From the NCBI RefSeq assembly GCF_016808095.1, contig NC_068976.1:35981871-36045870 (forward strand): 64,000 bases of DNA, given 5' to 3'. The notes beneath the pieces were generated by a model. The model saw nothing but the letters and a program-made list of their open reading frames with translations, was not told where the DNA came from and ran no database searches. This DNA comes from Vigna angularis. Its lineage: Eukaryota > Streptophyta > Magnoliopsida > Fabales > Fabaceae. Shown here in pieces: positions 23,989 to 36,109 of the stretch. How positions within the stretch are numbered: the stretch's first letter is position 1; every line of letters starts with the position of its first letter. The position numbers were made by a program, and so were the translations under genes.

Positions 23989-25291
23989 TGATAACAGTTG
24001 AAAAATTGTTATTTTCATGCTTAAATTTGATACTAAAAGTAACCTTTAACACTTAGAAACTAGCTTGAAATCATGCTTTTGGTCATATTTTTTGAAATAA
24101 GAGAGTTGGACAGGTTTATGCTTGATTTCAGTGTTTTATGCAGGTTTTAAGGTGAATTTGGTGAAAGAAGTGAAGAAGGATAGAAATGGAATCAGAAAAG
24201 ACATCAAAAAGTGCAAAAGGAGAAGCCGCAACTACCGCTCAGCGGCAGATAATCGCTGAGCGGCACTCAGGAACCCACGTTGGCTCCGCTGAGGGGTGAA
24301 AAGGCCGTTGAGGGGAGGAAACCAACTCACGCACTTACCACTGAGCGGTAGTTTACCGCTGAGCGGCATTATTTTGGGCTTGGGCCTAATTTTTTGTATT
24401 ATTACGAATAGTATATAAGCTTTAGGTGTTCCTATGGTTTGTATCTTTGGCTGAGACGAAGCAAACACTCACTTTTTCCACCCCTTGAAGGAAGATCTTG
24501 GATGCTCAGGCTACTTCTTCATCTTTCTAGGGTTTTATCTTATATTCTTTCATTATTGTTCATCTAGTTTCACCATGAATATGGTGAACTAAACCTTGTA
24601 TTGTTGTTGGGGAATCAATGTAGTCTTGTGAAACTCTCATATATGGAATTTGTTTTAACATCTTACTTTAAGACTTATGCTTTCTTTCATCATTAGTTAG
24701 GGTTTTTCCTCTTTGGTTAATGTTTGCTTTGTTTAACTCATTCATTGCCATGATTATTGATTTTGTCGATATGGGAACGTACGGGGAAATCTAGATCCGG
24801 GGAATTTCTCCCAATAGCATATTGGTTGACTTTAAGCTCCTGTACTTCAGAATTAATTACTAGGAATGCTAGGAATTATATGAACTCGTAATTAAGGATA
24901 GGCCTTCTTGACAAGGTAATTTAGAGAGTGGCATTAACATTGATGAAAAGATTGATGAATTCCTAAAGTATATGAGAGTGGATAAGATGAAATTGATAAC
25001 CCCAACAACATACTCATCCATATAATTTATTACATGTTTGTTTTACTCTTTTTGCCATTGATCAACCTCATGCATACATGTTTAATTATTGTCTTTTGCA
25101 TTAAAAACCTACAATCAATCGTTCACAAGTCTTAAATAATCAACAAATTAGATAACTAACTAGGCCGTGAGTCCTTTGGGAAAACGATACTTGGTCTTAC
25201 CTAGATTTATTACTTGATACGATTCGGTCACACTTGCCGATTGTTAAACAAGTTTGTGGCGCCGTTTTCGGTGTTCATAAATTTGTCATCA
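23989..25291 (+). repeat. LARD 5' LTR (family A)
   Basis: TGATAACAGTTG...TTTGTCATCA, 1303 bp. It includes the inverted motif pairs CCGCTCAGCGG / CGCTGAGCGG at 24233-24262 and 24340-24366. A TATA-like TATATAAG lies at 24411. Confidence 0.88.
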
Positions 25292-25297
25292 AGTTTT

Positions 25298-25315
25298 TGG
25301 CGCCGTTGTTGGGGA
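25298..25315 (+). other. LARD primer-binding site (tRNA-Asp type)
   Basis: TGGCGCCGTTGTTGGGGA starts six bases after the LTR and complements the tRNA-Asp 3' end with two mismatches. Confidence 0.85.
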
Positions 25316-25622
25316 CTCGTGGTTTAACTGGTTTATTTGTTTGATTATTGATTATCTTTGACTTGTTTTTCAATTTTGAAATTTGAATTTCTGTTTTTAT
25401 TTTTCGGTTTTTATTTTATTTTATTTTATTTTATTTTTCTGTTTTTATTTTATCTTCTTATCTCTGATCTTATATCTTCTTTTATATCTTTTTGTGCTAA
25501 CAAATATTTTTTAGAGTTTTGTGCCTAATGTCTGCAGGATGCAATTTGGTCAAGAATTTAATTATATGGGCACTCAATTCTACTAAGGGAATTTCAACCA
25601 TTGATGGGAACCTCACTCAAGC
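25316..25622 (+). mobile_element. LARD leader
   Basis: A T-rich low-complexity leader (TTATTTTATTTTATT runs at 25400-25450), the mirror of the element M leader. No gene. Confidence 0.6.
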
Positions 25623-26562
25623 ATGAATCAAAGTCAATTTTGGCAAGCTTGCGAACAACTTAAGAATCAATCACCACAACAATGGCATCAACGACCCTCT
25701 CTATCAGGAAGAAGGATAACGTTGGAGGAGGCATTTCAACACTACATACAGATACCTAATTATCATCACAAAAGCACTCAAGCTGTCGAAGAGTTTGATA
25801 GGCCATCACCACAACAATGGCCGCCACCTCAACAATGGCAGCAACAACCCTTTCTATCAGAAAGTTTGGATGGTTTGGATGACACCCTTCAACGATTTTT
25901 GAAAAATTCCGACTCTATTCAGAAAAGCATTGAAGAATCATGCAAAAGGATGGAGATGCACCTTCGTTACATTAGTCAGAGATTGAATGTTAAGGTTAAT
26001 ACTGAAGTTAACCCTAAGGAGGAAGGGCAAGCCATTGTCACTGAAAGTGACAAGATTCTTGATGAGAAAAAAAATAGGGGGAGATGAGGAAAAGATAGAG
26101 AGAAAAGAAAAAGAAGAGTTGAGTGAGAAAGATAAAGATGAAGAAATAGAAAAAGAAGTGGTTGATAGAGAAGAGAGAAAGAGAATTTGTGTGAAAATAA
26201 AAAAGTTGAAAAGAAAAAGAAAAGGGAAGGAAAAAACAAGAGAAAAGAAAAAGAGAAAATTTAGGAAGAGTAAAAGGAAGAAAAAGAAGATGAGAGGAAA
26301 GAAGAAGAAATCATATGAAAAATCTCATCCTCATCTAAAGAAGAATCATAGGAAGGAAAAGAAATTTAAGTGCTTTATGGAAATCTTCATGAAGTTGGAG
26401 ATTAAAGTTCATCTGATTGAGACACCGCAACAGGTTCCTGGTTTTATCAAATTCCTGAAGAAGTTCAGTAGAAAGAAGAAAAAGAAGAAAGAACATGAGC
26501 TTTATTGGGTCAAGCTAGTGACGTTAAAAGAGCGCTTGCTGGGAGGCAACCCAGTGATTTAA
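25623..26562 (+). pseudogene. LARD residual gag C-terminal region plus Lys/Glu-rich tail
   Basis: The segment 25623-26087 encodes 154 residues that are Gln-rich at first. They are followed by LDDTLQRFLKNSDSIQKSIEES and NPKEEGQAIVTESDKILDEK, recognisably the region after the gag core in Athila elements (compare 18360-18842). The gag core itself is missing. In another frame, 25987-26562 is extremely Lys/Glu-rich and ends in a HELYWVKLV...LLGGNPVI segment that resembles the post-pol GGNP box. No enzyme domain survives. The reading is remnant; I would not call it a functional protein. Confidence 0.6.
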
Positions 26563-28487
26563 GAACTTTTAATTTTTGTTTTGGTGATGTAATTTTGAAC
26601 TTTTGGGTATTTTTGTTTTTGTAATAAGTTTGTTACAGGTTTACATCTACTGATGGATGTTAGGCGGAAGAGTATCTACTGAAGGATACTATGTTTGTAT
26701 ACACCTACTAATGGGTGTTGGTAAGAAAGATTTGCACCTACTGATGGGTGTTGGTGGATTTTGGGTCAGGCTCGTGACGTTAAACAAGCGCTACCTGGGA
26801 GGCAACCCAGTTGATTGATTTTATCTGAATTGTTTGTTTTGATCCTACTTTAGGGTCATAATAGGGTTGTGCATGAGTGATCTGAGAATTTTATTACAGG
26901 GAGCTAGTGAGGGGTATGTTTAGGACGCATTTAGGTTAAGCTAAGGAGAAGGAGAGTACTTCTCGTAAGTGCCGCTGAGCAGCAAACTACCGCTGAGCGG
27001 TAGTGACGCAGACTAGGCTTAGGTTGCCCCTTAGCGGAACCCGAGCCCATTAGGGTATTTTTATACCTTAAGCTGTGCCTTAGTTTCTCTTTTCATACTC
27101 TTCTCTGCACACACACTCCTACATACTCTTTCAAAGGATCTCTACAAATTTTCCCTCACCCCTCTTGAGAAAATCTTCCTTTCACTCACTTTCTCACTAG
27201 TTTTCCATCTAAGTTTGGGGTTGGGAGAGAGCATCATGGGGCTGAGTTTTTCAAATAACTAAAGCAGGACTTATGTTTTTGTTTGGTTTTCTGAATTTAT
27301 TTATTTGTGTTTTAGAATAGGGTTTGATGTACTCAATTGGAAACTTTATCTGTTATGATGGTTTGCTTATGATTGTGAATGTTTGATAAGTAATGCTTGA
27401 TGATGCTTTGATATAGATTGATGTTGAGATGTGCACATTACATGCTTATACAGGTGGTTCACAAACTTTGTGAACAAATGCAAGTTATTGTGATTGTGAT
27501 TGTGATATTAGGCAGGATGTGTATGTCAAATGTGAATGAGCTTATATGTGAGGTTTTGAGCTCTAGAGTTTTTGTGATTGAGTGTTATTACTTTGGAAGC
27601 ATGAATAATTTTGCCCAGGTTTTCTATGATTGAATCAATTGCTTGTTTGCATTATATGATCAAGGCCGTTTGTTGGAAACCCTTATATTAGCCAAATTGC
27701 ATGAAATAAGCCACTAAAAGAGAACACTATGTGTTCTATCCTTTGAACCCTTAGCCTTAAACATAAATTTAAAACCCTTGTTGAAAGCTTTACCTTGAGT
27801 TAAGTAGAAAATATTTTGTGGTATTGACAAATGTTCAAGTTTAGGGTTGTTGGAAAATAGAAAGGGAAATTGAAAGCATTGAGCTAAGAGCTAAGAATTA
27901 ATTATGTGAAAAGAGAAAGAAAAAGAGAAAGAAAAGAAAAGAAAAAGCAAAGCTCAATGCAAAGGAAAGTTGGAAAAGTAAGAATGATTGTGTTTATATG
28001 ATTCTCTTAACTCAAGGGTTTTGTGATCTAGAAAAACCAATTTTCTTGTTAGCCTAGCCACATTATAAGCCATTCAAAAAGTCCTTGTGATGATGCATGC
28101 TTGTGAATTTATTTGATTGAGGTTAAATGAAAGGCAAAGTCAATTCATGTGACACTGTGATAGTAGAGTGAATGAGTGATTACCTCTTATACACTTATGT
28201 TTGAGTGAAACACTTTACCTAGTGAGGAAATATTCCAGGAGCACATGAACATCCATGCTTAGTTGATTGATCATTCATGAAAAATAGCATTTGTTGGATA
28301 TTAAGTGACTTTGTGAACACCAAAGCATGTGCACATCTTGATTGAAATCTTTGTCATGAGTTTGATTGAACTTTTTACTTATCTTGAAAAGAGGATTTTT
28401 GAATGAGTGAACCATTGTACAGATTGGTAGAACATTGAGTTACATTTTGTTTGCTTGAGGACAAGCAAAGTTCTAAGTTTGGGGTTG
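26563..28487 (+). mobile_element. LARD noncoding interior and 3' spacer
   Basis: It contains degenerate repeats around ACCTACTGATGGGTGTTGG (26641-26760) and a GGGAGGCAACCC box at 26799-26812. A CCGCTGAGCGG motif pair lies inside the interior (26962-27002). From about 27400 it is the family spacer shared with 1-987 and 11945-13020. It ends with the polypurine tract at 28475-28487. No gene. Confidence 0.7.
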
Positions 28488-29790
28488 TGATAACAGTTGA
28501 AAAACTTTTATTTTCATTCTTAAATTTGATACTAAAAGCAACCTTTAACACTTAGAAACTAGCTTGAAATCATGCTTTTGGTCATATTTTTAGAAATAAG
28601 AGAGCTGGACAGGTTTATGCTTGATTTCAGTGTTTTATGCAGGTTTTAAGGTGAATTTGGTGAAAGAAGTGAAGAAGGATAGAAATGGAATCAGAAAAGA
28701 CATCAAAAAGTGCAAAAGGAGAAGCCGCAACTACCGCTCAGCGGCAGTTTACCGCTGAGCGGCACTCAGGAACCCACGTTGGCTCCGCTGAGGGGTGAAA
28801 AGGCCGCTGAGGGGAGGAAACCAACTCACGCACTTACCATTGAGCGGTAGTTTACCACTGAGCGGCATTAATTTGGGCTTGGGCCTAATTTTCTGTATTA
28901 TTACGAACAATATATAAGCTTTAGGTGTTCCTAGGGTTTGTATCTTTGGCTGAGACGAAGCAAACACTAACTTTTTCCACCCCTTGAAGGAAGATCTTGG
29001 ATGTTCAGGCTACTTCTTCATCTTTCTAGGGTTTTTTCTTTTATTCTTTCATTATTGTTCATCTAGTTTCACCATGAATATGGTGAACTAAACCTTGTAT
29101 TGTTGTTGGGGAATCAATGTAGTCTTGTGAAACTCTCATATATGGAATTTGTTTTAACATCTTACTTTAAGACTTATGCTTTCTTTCATCATTAGTTAGG
29201 GTTTTTCCTCTTTGCTTAATGCTTTCTTTGTTTAACTCATTCATTGCCATGATTATTGATTTTGTCGATATGGGAACGTACGGGGAAATCTAGATCCGGG
29301 GAATTTCTCCCAATAGCATATTGGTTGCCTTTAAGCTCCTGTACTTCAGAATTAATTACTAGGAATGCTAGGAATTGTATGAACTCCTAATTAAGGATAG
29401 GCCTTCTTGACAAGGTAATTTAGAGAGTGGCATTAACATTGATGGAAAGATTGATGAATTCCTAAAGTATATAAGAGTGGATAAGATGAAATTGATAACC
29501 CCAACAACATACTCATCCATATAATTCATTACGTGTTTGTTTTACTCTTTTTGCCATTGATCAACCTCATGCATACATGTTTAATTATTGTCTTTTGCAT
29601 TAAAAACCTACAATCAATCGTTCACAAGTCTTAAATAATCAACAAATTAGATAACTAACTAGGCCGTGAGTCCTTTGGGAAAACGATACTTGGTCTTACC
29701 TAGATTTATTACTTGATACGATTCGGTCACACTTGCCGATTTTTAAACAAGTTTGTGGCGCCGTTTTCGGTGTTCATAAATTTGTCATCA
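28488..29790 (+). repeat. LARD 3' LTR (family A)
   Basis: 1303 bp, TGATAACAGTTG...TTTGTCATCA, very similar to 23989-25291. The inverted motifs are at 28733-28762. It is preceded by the polypurine tract and followed by the TAATT flank. Confidence 0.88.
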
Positions 29791-31290
29791 TAATTCCAGG
29801 TTAGTATCCTCTAACTCTTCTTCTAAAAATTCTTCTTCATCTTATTCTCCACCTCCTCCATATCCAAATCGGTTGAAACCGAAAAACAAAAAAATGGAGG
29901 AATTAGACCAAGAGATCTTAAATACTTTCAAAAAGGTAGAGATCAACATTCCCTTGCTAGATGCTGTTAAGCAAATCCCTAAATACGCCAAGTTTTTGAA
30001 AGAAATTTGCACAAATAGAAGGCGTTTTAGGGATAATGAGGTTGTGAATTTGGGAAGAAATGTGTCAAGCTTGATTAAGAAGCATATTGAAATACCGCGA
30101 AAATGCAAGGATCCAGGTATGTTTTATGTTCCATGTATTATTGGAAATTCAAAGTTTGACAATGCCATGCTAGATTTAGGGGCTTCCATAAATGTAATGC
30201 CTTTATTAGTGTTTACTTCTCTATCTTTGGGACCTCTTAAGACTACTGGTGTGGTCATTCAACTGGCCAACCGTAGCAGAGTTAACCCTGCAGGTGTGCT
30301 TGAGGACGTCCTTGTCCGAGTAGACAAGTTATTTTTTCCTGCAGATTTCTATATCTTGGACATGAAGGATGATGAAGGAATCAGTCCAACAACTATTATC
30401 TTGGGAAGACCTTTCATGATGACAGCACGAACCAAGATAGATGTGCATGCAGGATCATTGACAATGGAGATAGGAGATGAGAAGGTGCAGTTCAACATGT
30501 TGGAAACTGGGAAGCACCCGATTAAAGATCATTCTTTGTTTTGTATTGACTTATCAAGTGATGTTGTAAACAATTTTTCTTTTTCAAATATGTCGTCCCT
30601 AATTTTGGACGAAAAAGGAAACTGTAAAGCAGGTCATATTGAGGATGCAGTATTAATAGATGATACTTCTGTGGCGTCCGAGTGTGATGTTGAGATGGCT
30701 GAGATTACCTTAGGCAATAAAATTTTGCCATCTGTGGTGCAGCCACCCATTTTGGAGTTGAAACCTTTACCATCCCATTTGAAATATGCTTATCTTGAGA
30801 GGGATGGGAAACTCCCTGTTATTATATCTGCATTGCTTACTGATGAGCAGGAAAAACAGCTATTACAGGTTATCAGAGACCACAAGAAAGCAATAGGCTG
30901 GACTTTAGCAGATATTCCTGGTATTAGCCCTTCTTTTTGCATGCATAGAATACATTTGGAGGAGGATGCTAAACCAGTGAGACAACCTCAAGGAAGACTG
31001 AATCCCTAACTAATGAGGATTGTAAAGAAAAAGGACACCAAGTTGCTACAAACAGTTCTTAAGTATTCAAATTCTAACAGTACTTGGGTGGACTTATACA
31101 TGTGGTTCCCAAGAAATATGGAATCACAATGGTCAAGAACGAGAAGGACAAGTTGACTCCTATTCAAGATAGAAGTGGGTCACATAATGTAGTAGTTGAC
31201 CATCTTAGTAGGATTGAAAAAGGAAAAGATAACATTCCTATCCAGGATGACTTTTCCAAAGAAGTCCTACTAGCATTCCTTCCACCATGA
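29791..31290 (+). pseudogene. Element H protease and pol remnant with internal RT/RNase H deletion
   Basis: Continuation of the element H polyprotein after the LARD. The protease core MLDLGASINVMPLLVF lies near 30170, with ILGRPFMMTARTKIDV near 30400. It is followed by the pol linker ELKPLPSHLKYAYLERDGK and IGWTLADIPGISPSFCMHRI. A stop at 31007-31009 ends it. A further open piece (31084-31290) begins at the very start of RT (VVPKKYGITMVKNEKDKLTP). It then jumps directly to the RNase H/integrase linker (HNVVVDHLSRIEKGKDNIPI). Nearly all RT and RNase H and the integrase are missing, so only protease could ever have been made. Confidence 0.82.
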
Positions 31291-32468
31291 AGGAGGTAAG
31301 TTCCCTCATACTTTTTCTTTGCATTTTATATATAAGGCATACATTGAGGACAATGCATAGTTTAAGTGTGGGGGTGTGGGGAAACAATTAATTTTGTTCC
31401 CTATTTTGTTTGTTTTGAATAAATATTTGCATTGGATTTGAGAGTTTGAATCAGTAACTTGAATGATCATGAATTCAAGAGAAAAAAAATGAGTCATGTT
31501 GATATGAGTGGATTGCTTTTATGATTTGCTGATTGAGTTGACTTGAGAATTTACTGATTAAATCTTTTGAGAAAGAAATTTGAAAGCATGTGAGTTTTGG
31601 GCTTAATGTTAAGGATGGACCACCATGTGCCATACCTATTTTTCTTGTGTGATTTGTCCATGTTTCGTTGATACTGTAATAGTTAGCTTGATTCTATGTT
31701 GTGCAACTGAGGTGAATATGCATGATTTGATATGATTAAGGCATTTCTTGTTTTAGCTACTTGGCCAAATAAACTTATCCTAACATTAATCCATTGGAAC
31801 CCTCTTTGAGCCTTAAGCCTATTTTTTCTTGTTTCCCGTCATTGTCAAATAAAAAAAAAAGTAGAAAAATCACATATTCCTTACCTTAGGAAACAAGAAG
31901 GAGTAATGGATTTTGTTAGAAGTAAAGTGAGGAATAAGTGTGTGGGTGAGTACCTCACCCACAAAATAACAATTAAAAAAGCAAAAAGGAAGATGAAAAG
32001 TTGGAGTTTTCAAAAGAAAAAGAAAAAGAAAAAAATCTTCCTTAAAAGAGCAAGAAATAGAGTTGTTTTTGAAATCAAGTGTCATTACTCTTTCTATATC
32101 AATTTCAAAAGCTCAGAAATTCCAAGAAAATTTCCTACCTTTGCCTTAGCCTCAATACAACCTTTAGAAAGCCCTCATGATCAATAATTGCATGTTTTCT
32201 GAAGTATGTGAATGATAGAGTCTTGTTAATATCAAGGGTGTCTACTTACATGGGTATTTTGAGTGTAAACACAAGCCAAAAACACTTGAGAGAGTTGGAG
32301 AGGAATAGATACATATTGACTTGAGTGTTATCTTTCATATTTTATTTTCTTGGGAATTCAAAAAAGGTCAACTTATGTGTGAAGAATAGAGTGATTTCAT
32401 TTGCATGTCCATGACAAAGTAATGTCTAGATGATTGATTTATGTCTAGTGCTACTCATTCTTTTGAGT
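31291..32468 (+). mobile_element. Element H 3' spacer
   Basis: Noncoding sequence downstream of the pol remnant. It starts with a G-rich purine tract, AAGTGTGGGGGTGTGGGG (about 31364-31381), and includes GA-rich runs (31860-32050). It ends abruptly at 32468 without an LTR. Open frames here are short and low in complexity. Confidence 0.65.
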
Positions 32469-33192
32469 TAAACCAAATATCATGACATCAAATGAGTTAA
32501 ACAATGCATGCTTTGAGCAATGAGGAAAAACCCTAACTAAAGATGAAAGAAAGCATGTATCATAGATATGATGTTTAAACACAAAATTCCATATATGAGA
32601 GCTTCAAAAGATTACATTGATTCCCCAACAACAATATAAACTTTTGTTCACCATATTCATGGTGAAACTAGATGAAATACAATGAAATAGTGAAAGATAG
32701 AACCCTAGAAAGATGAGTAGGTAGCATTAGCATCCAAAATCTTCCTCCAAGGGGTGGAAAGGTGTGTGTTTGCTTCGTACTGTGCCAAAGATACAAACCC
32801 TAGGAAGTCCTAAAGCTTATATACCATTCGAAATATTACAGAAAAGTGGTCCTAAGCCCAAAATAATGGCGCTCAGCGGTAAGTGCGTGTGTTGAATTCT
32901 TCCCCTCAGTTGCACTTTCACCCCTTAGCGGAGCCAACGGGTGTTCATTAGTGCCGCTCAGCGGTAAAATGGCGCTGAGCGGTACTTGCGGCTTCTCTTC
33001 TTTTGCAATTTTTGAGTTATTTTCTGATTCCATCTCTATCCTTCTTCACTTCTTTCATCAAATTCACCTTAAAACCTGCATAAAACACTGAAATCAAGCA
33101 TAACCCTATCCAACTCTCTTATTTCTAAGTGTTAAAGGTTGCTTTTAGTATCAATTTTAAGCATGAAAATAACAGTTTTTCAACTGTTATCA
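32469..33192 (-). repeat. Element M 5' LTR, 5' half
   Basis: The minus-strand LTR starts TGATAACAGTTG at 33192 and runs down to 32469, including the CCGCT/GAGCGG motifs at 32870-32990. The first 89 bp on the left (32469-32557) duplicate 20469-20557 with two differences seen. Confidence 0.85.
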
Positions 33193-33941
33193 AGCGCCCT
33201 TGAGCGCCAGTTTTCTTCCCACACCATCCCTAGGCACCCTTCCAAGGGCGTTGAGCGCCAGTTTTGACCCAAACCTCACCTAGGCACCCTAAGTGGGGCG
33301 CTGAGCGCCATTTTCGTGGGCTTGGACCTGTTTTATGTTATTTTTATGTTCTATTTAAGAACTTGGACGTCCTAGGGATTATATCTTTTGATGGCTTGAG
33401 CACAGAAACACATTTTTCACCCCTTGGGGGGTAGATTTTGAGGATGTGGCAGCTCTCCTTTTCCTTGAGGGTAGATTTAGGGATGTAACAGCTCTCCTCT
33501 TCTCTTTCTAGGGTTTTTCTATCTCTTTCATTCTTTCGTTGTTCATCTAGTTTCTCCATGAGGATGGGGAACTAAACCTTATTTGTTGTTGGGGAAATAT
33601 GTAACATCTTGAACTCTCATGTATTTTGAATTGATTCTTAATTATTTATGCTTCTTTCATTAATTGTTAGCGTAATTCTTCTTTGTGTAATGCTTGATGT
33701 GTTTAACTCATTCATTAGCATGATTTGTGATTTACATGAGTACCGGAAGGTATCTTACAATTCATGTTCTAGAGAATTGTTCCCAGAAGTAGTATTGCTC
33801 AGGAATTGGGGTATGAGTTCTGGTTGTGTTAAGCTTTTGATCTTCAGAATTAATTATTAGCAATGCTAGGAATCGTATGAACTAATAATTAAGGATAGGC
33901 TTTCTTCATCGAGGAATCGGGTTTTAAGTATTTTAGATAGT
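33193..33941 (+). repeat. Diverged family A LTR (A7), first segment
   Basis: Recognisably the same LTR family on the plus strand: it has the GGGTTTTTCTATC, ACTAAACCTT and TAATTAAGGATAGG landmarks. In it the inverted motif has become GGCGCTGAGCGCC and GGCGTTGAGCGCC (33236-33310). Element M interrupts it on the left at 33192 and a solo LTR interrupts it on the right at 33942. It resumes at 36813 and 47550. Confidence 0.75.
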
Positions 33942-34223
33942 TGTCAACACCCAATTTCGTCCGGGTAAGTAAATAAATAAAAATAAAGAATAAAAATGTA
34001 ATAATTAATGGTGGGTAAAGAAAAAAAAGAAAAAAAGAAAAAAAATAATAAAATAAATTTCCTTAATGTCGGACACATTACTAGAAAATATTTTTGAAAT
34101 ATTAGTTTGATATGGTAATAATTTGAATCAATATTATGTCAATAATTATAAGCAATAATTAAAATAGTATATTAATAAAATTTGCTGCGTCAGTTGTTTT
34201 TAAAGAGGAAAATATGATTTTAA

Positions 34224-34608
34224 AAAGGTTTAATAGGTTCGGAGGTCCTTATATTTGTGGGTTCGTTTCAATTGGGTCCTCCAATTTTGAAAGTGATCAA
34301 TTTGGTCCCTAATTTAACAAAATTGAGTCAATAATACCCTTTCCGTTAAATGTAATGGATGGCGTTAACTTTTTAAACATGTGGCATGTTGAGGCATCCT
34401 TTTATTTGCAGGTGGCACAGTTTTATTTGAAGGATGCTTCAACATACCACATGTTTAAAAAGTTAATGACGTCCATTGCATTTAACGGAAAGGGTATTAT
34501 TGACTCAATTTTGTTAAATTAGGGACCAAATTGATCACTTTCAAAATTGGAGGACCTAATTGAAACGAACCCACAAATATAGGGACCTCCGAACCTATTA
34601 AACCTTTT
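34224..34608. mobile_element. Fold-back MITE with arms of about 185 bp
   Basis: The left arm (from AAAGGTTTAATAGGTTCGG) and the right arm (to CCGAACCTATTAAACCTTT) are near-perfect reverse complements over about 185 bp each, separated by a very short loop around 34413-34420. The flanks are TTTTAAAA-like on both sides, so the duplication is ambiguous. It encodes nothing. It is probably a Mutator-type or fold-back MITE, and a transcript would form a long hairpin. Confidence 0.85.
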
Positions 34609-35037
34609 AAAAATGGACAAATTTTCTGACAATAATTATAATCCATGTCTTGAATATTATTTGATTTCTTTTTCTTGGAACCAAGACATTTTCTTTTCCT
34701 ATCTTGTTCGTTGTCAATTAATTCACAATTAACGCAAGATTACCATAATATTACAATGTGTGTATATAAATACGCACTCTGTCATAGAAAAAAGGGGACG
34801 AAAAAAATAGAGAGACACTCTGAAATAATAGAGATAGAAAGAGTACGGGAGAGTATAGAGAAAAGTAAGTTCTCACGCTAGAGGGACTCTGCCAACAGAA
34901 ACTACCAAGGAAGAACTAGGGGAGTATTGAAAGTTGAAAAGGTATGTCATATTTGCACCCTTCTTTTTCTCTTTTCGTTGAAGGTCTTTCTAAAGGTATT
35001 TTTTTACTACACACCAATAATGTTTTTTCATAAAAAG

Positions 35038-36109
35038 TGTCAGAGCGGCTGCAGCGGAATGGTTAGCGTGGAATAACAAACCAAGAGGGGGGGTGAATTG
35101 GTTCTTACTAAAAACGTGTGCCTTAAAAATTTCTACTCAATTAAACTTACTTAGCAAATAATAAAGACAATAAAATAGAGTAAGGTTGAGAGAAATTTGC
35201 ACAGATGATTTTATCCTGGTTCGGATCTTACCAATCCTACGTCCAGTCGCTTATCTCAAAACAAGATAAACACTTCACTAATCACAAAACAATTACAAAC
35301 TACAATCACACAGATACAATTTGTAAAAGTTTAGAAAACACCTCTCTTGATGCCACAAGAGATGAAGCAACACCTCCTTTGAATCTTCACAAAGGATGAA
35401 ACACTTCCTCCGAATACTTCACGAAGGATGACTTCCTCTTCCGAACACTTCCTTAGACGCACCAAGGATGAACCAGCTATTCCTCTATCACCGTAGCAGT
35501 ATTTCACCAACTCTACAGACAGAGTTTCCTTAGCTGAGCAAGAGCACACAATTCTCAAGAGTTTCTGAGTATTTGAGCACAAGGGAAGAGTTGTAGTTAA
35601 TCCCCTTGAGAGGAAATGAGAGTCTATTTATAGACTAATCCAAAGGCTCTTCCATTTTTCGTTTTTAGCCTTTCTGACTGTGTTAATCGATTATCTTAAG
35701 TTGCTAATTGATTAGTCACTAAAAGACAAAACAACGGATAGTCCAACAACTCAAAAACGGCTAGTTTTTCAAACGGTCACCTTGATAATCGATTAACAGC
35801 CCATGCTAATCGATTAGCGTTAATCGATAAACAGCCCTTGTTAATCGATTAGCATGCAGTGCTGAGCTTTTCCATTGTTCTCTGGAATAATCGATTATTT
35901 ACCCATGTTAATCGATTAGCACTGCACAGTTTTGCTACTTGGTTTATTTTTACATCACTTTTGAATGCATACATAAAACCACTAATTTCCTATGGTTATA
36001 CAGTTATTACAGAAGTTACAAGTCTTCAAAAATCATTCTTCATGAGTCTTGATTGTTCTTGACTTGATTTAGATATCATCAAAACTTCATCTTCATCATT
36101 TTGCTAACA
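35038..36109 (-). repeat. Solo copia (SIRE-like) LTR with perfect 5-bp TSD
   Basis: It runs from TGTCAGAGCGGCTGCAG to TTTTGCTAACA and is clearly homologous to the SIRE LTRs at 36869 and 46497 (shared AACCAAGAGGGGGGGTGAATTGG and TACGTCCAGTCGCTTATCTC-type phrases), but diverged. It is flanked by AAAAG at 35033-35037 and 36110-36114. It is inserted in the 33942-36812 LTR. It carries several AATCGATTA motifs (35690-35920). Confidence 0.85.

Larger units (their letters stand above)
23989..29790 (+). mobile_element. Non-autonomous family A element (LARD) inserted in element H
   Basis: Two LTRs of identical length (1303 bp) at 23989-25291 and 28488-29790 bracket about 3.2 kb that lacks protease, RT, RNase H and integrase. 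The flanks TAAAT and TAATT look like a 5-bp target duplication with one change. A primer-binding site (25298) and polypurine tract (28475-28487) are in place, so the copy should be replicable in trans. The LTRs are very similar by eye, suggesting a fairly recent insertion. An Athila element such as M, or the full form of L, is the likely helper. Confidence 0.85.
20558..32468 (+). mobile_element. Ty3/gypsy element H (Athila-like), 3' LTR missing, itself split by a LARD
   Basis: Order on the plus strand: 5' LTR (20558-22086), tRNA-Asp-like primer-binding site, gag (22521-23988), LARD insertion, protease and pol remnants (29791-31290), and 3' spacer (31291-32468). The expected 3' LTR is absent: the spacer runs directly into a repeated piece of the flanking LTR at 32469. 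Gag has a nonsense codon and most of RT and RNase H is deleted, so H is dead. Confidence 0.82.
11415..33192 (-). mobile_element. Athila-type Ty3/gypsy element M, minus strand, nested
   Basis: Reading from right to left: 5' LTR (33192 down to 19901, split by element H), primer-binding site, gag, protease, an inserted LTR, reverse transcriptase/RNase H/integrase, spacer, polypurine tract, and the 5' part of the 3' LTR (11944-11415), which is then interrupted by CACTA1. The tRNA-Asp-type primer-binding site, DLGAS protease motif and gag sequence fit Athila. Coding regions carry many stops, so M is dead. Its left end lies outside the window. Confidence 0.85.

Noticed and set aside
25298..25315. 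Possible tRNA gene fragment (match to tRNA-Asp 3' end)
   Set aside because: Only the 18-nt primer-binding complement is present; there is no cloverleaf.
25987..26562. Lys/Glu-rich 191-codon ORF as a nuclear protein gene
   Set aside because: It lies inside the LARD, overlaps the gag remnant in another frame and is low complexity.
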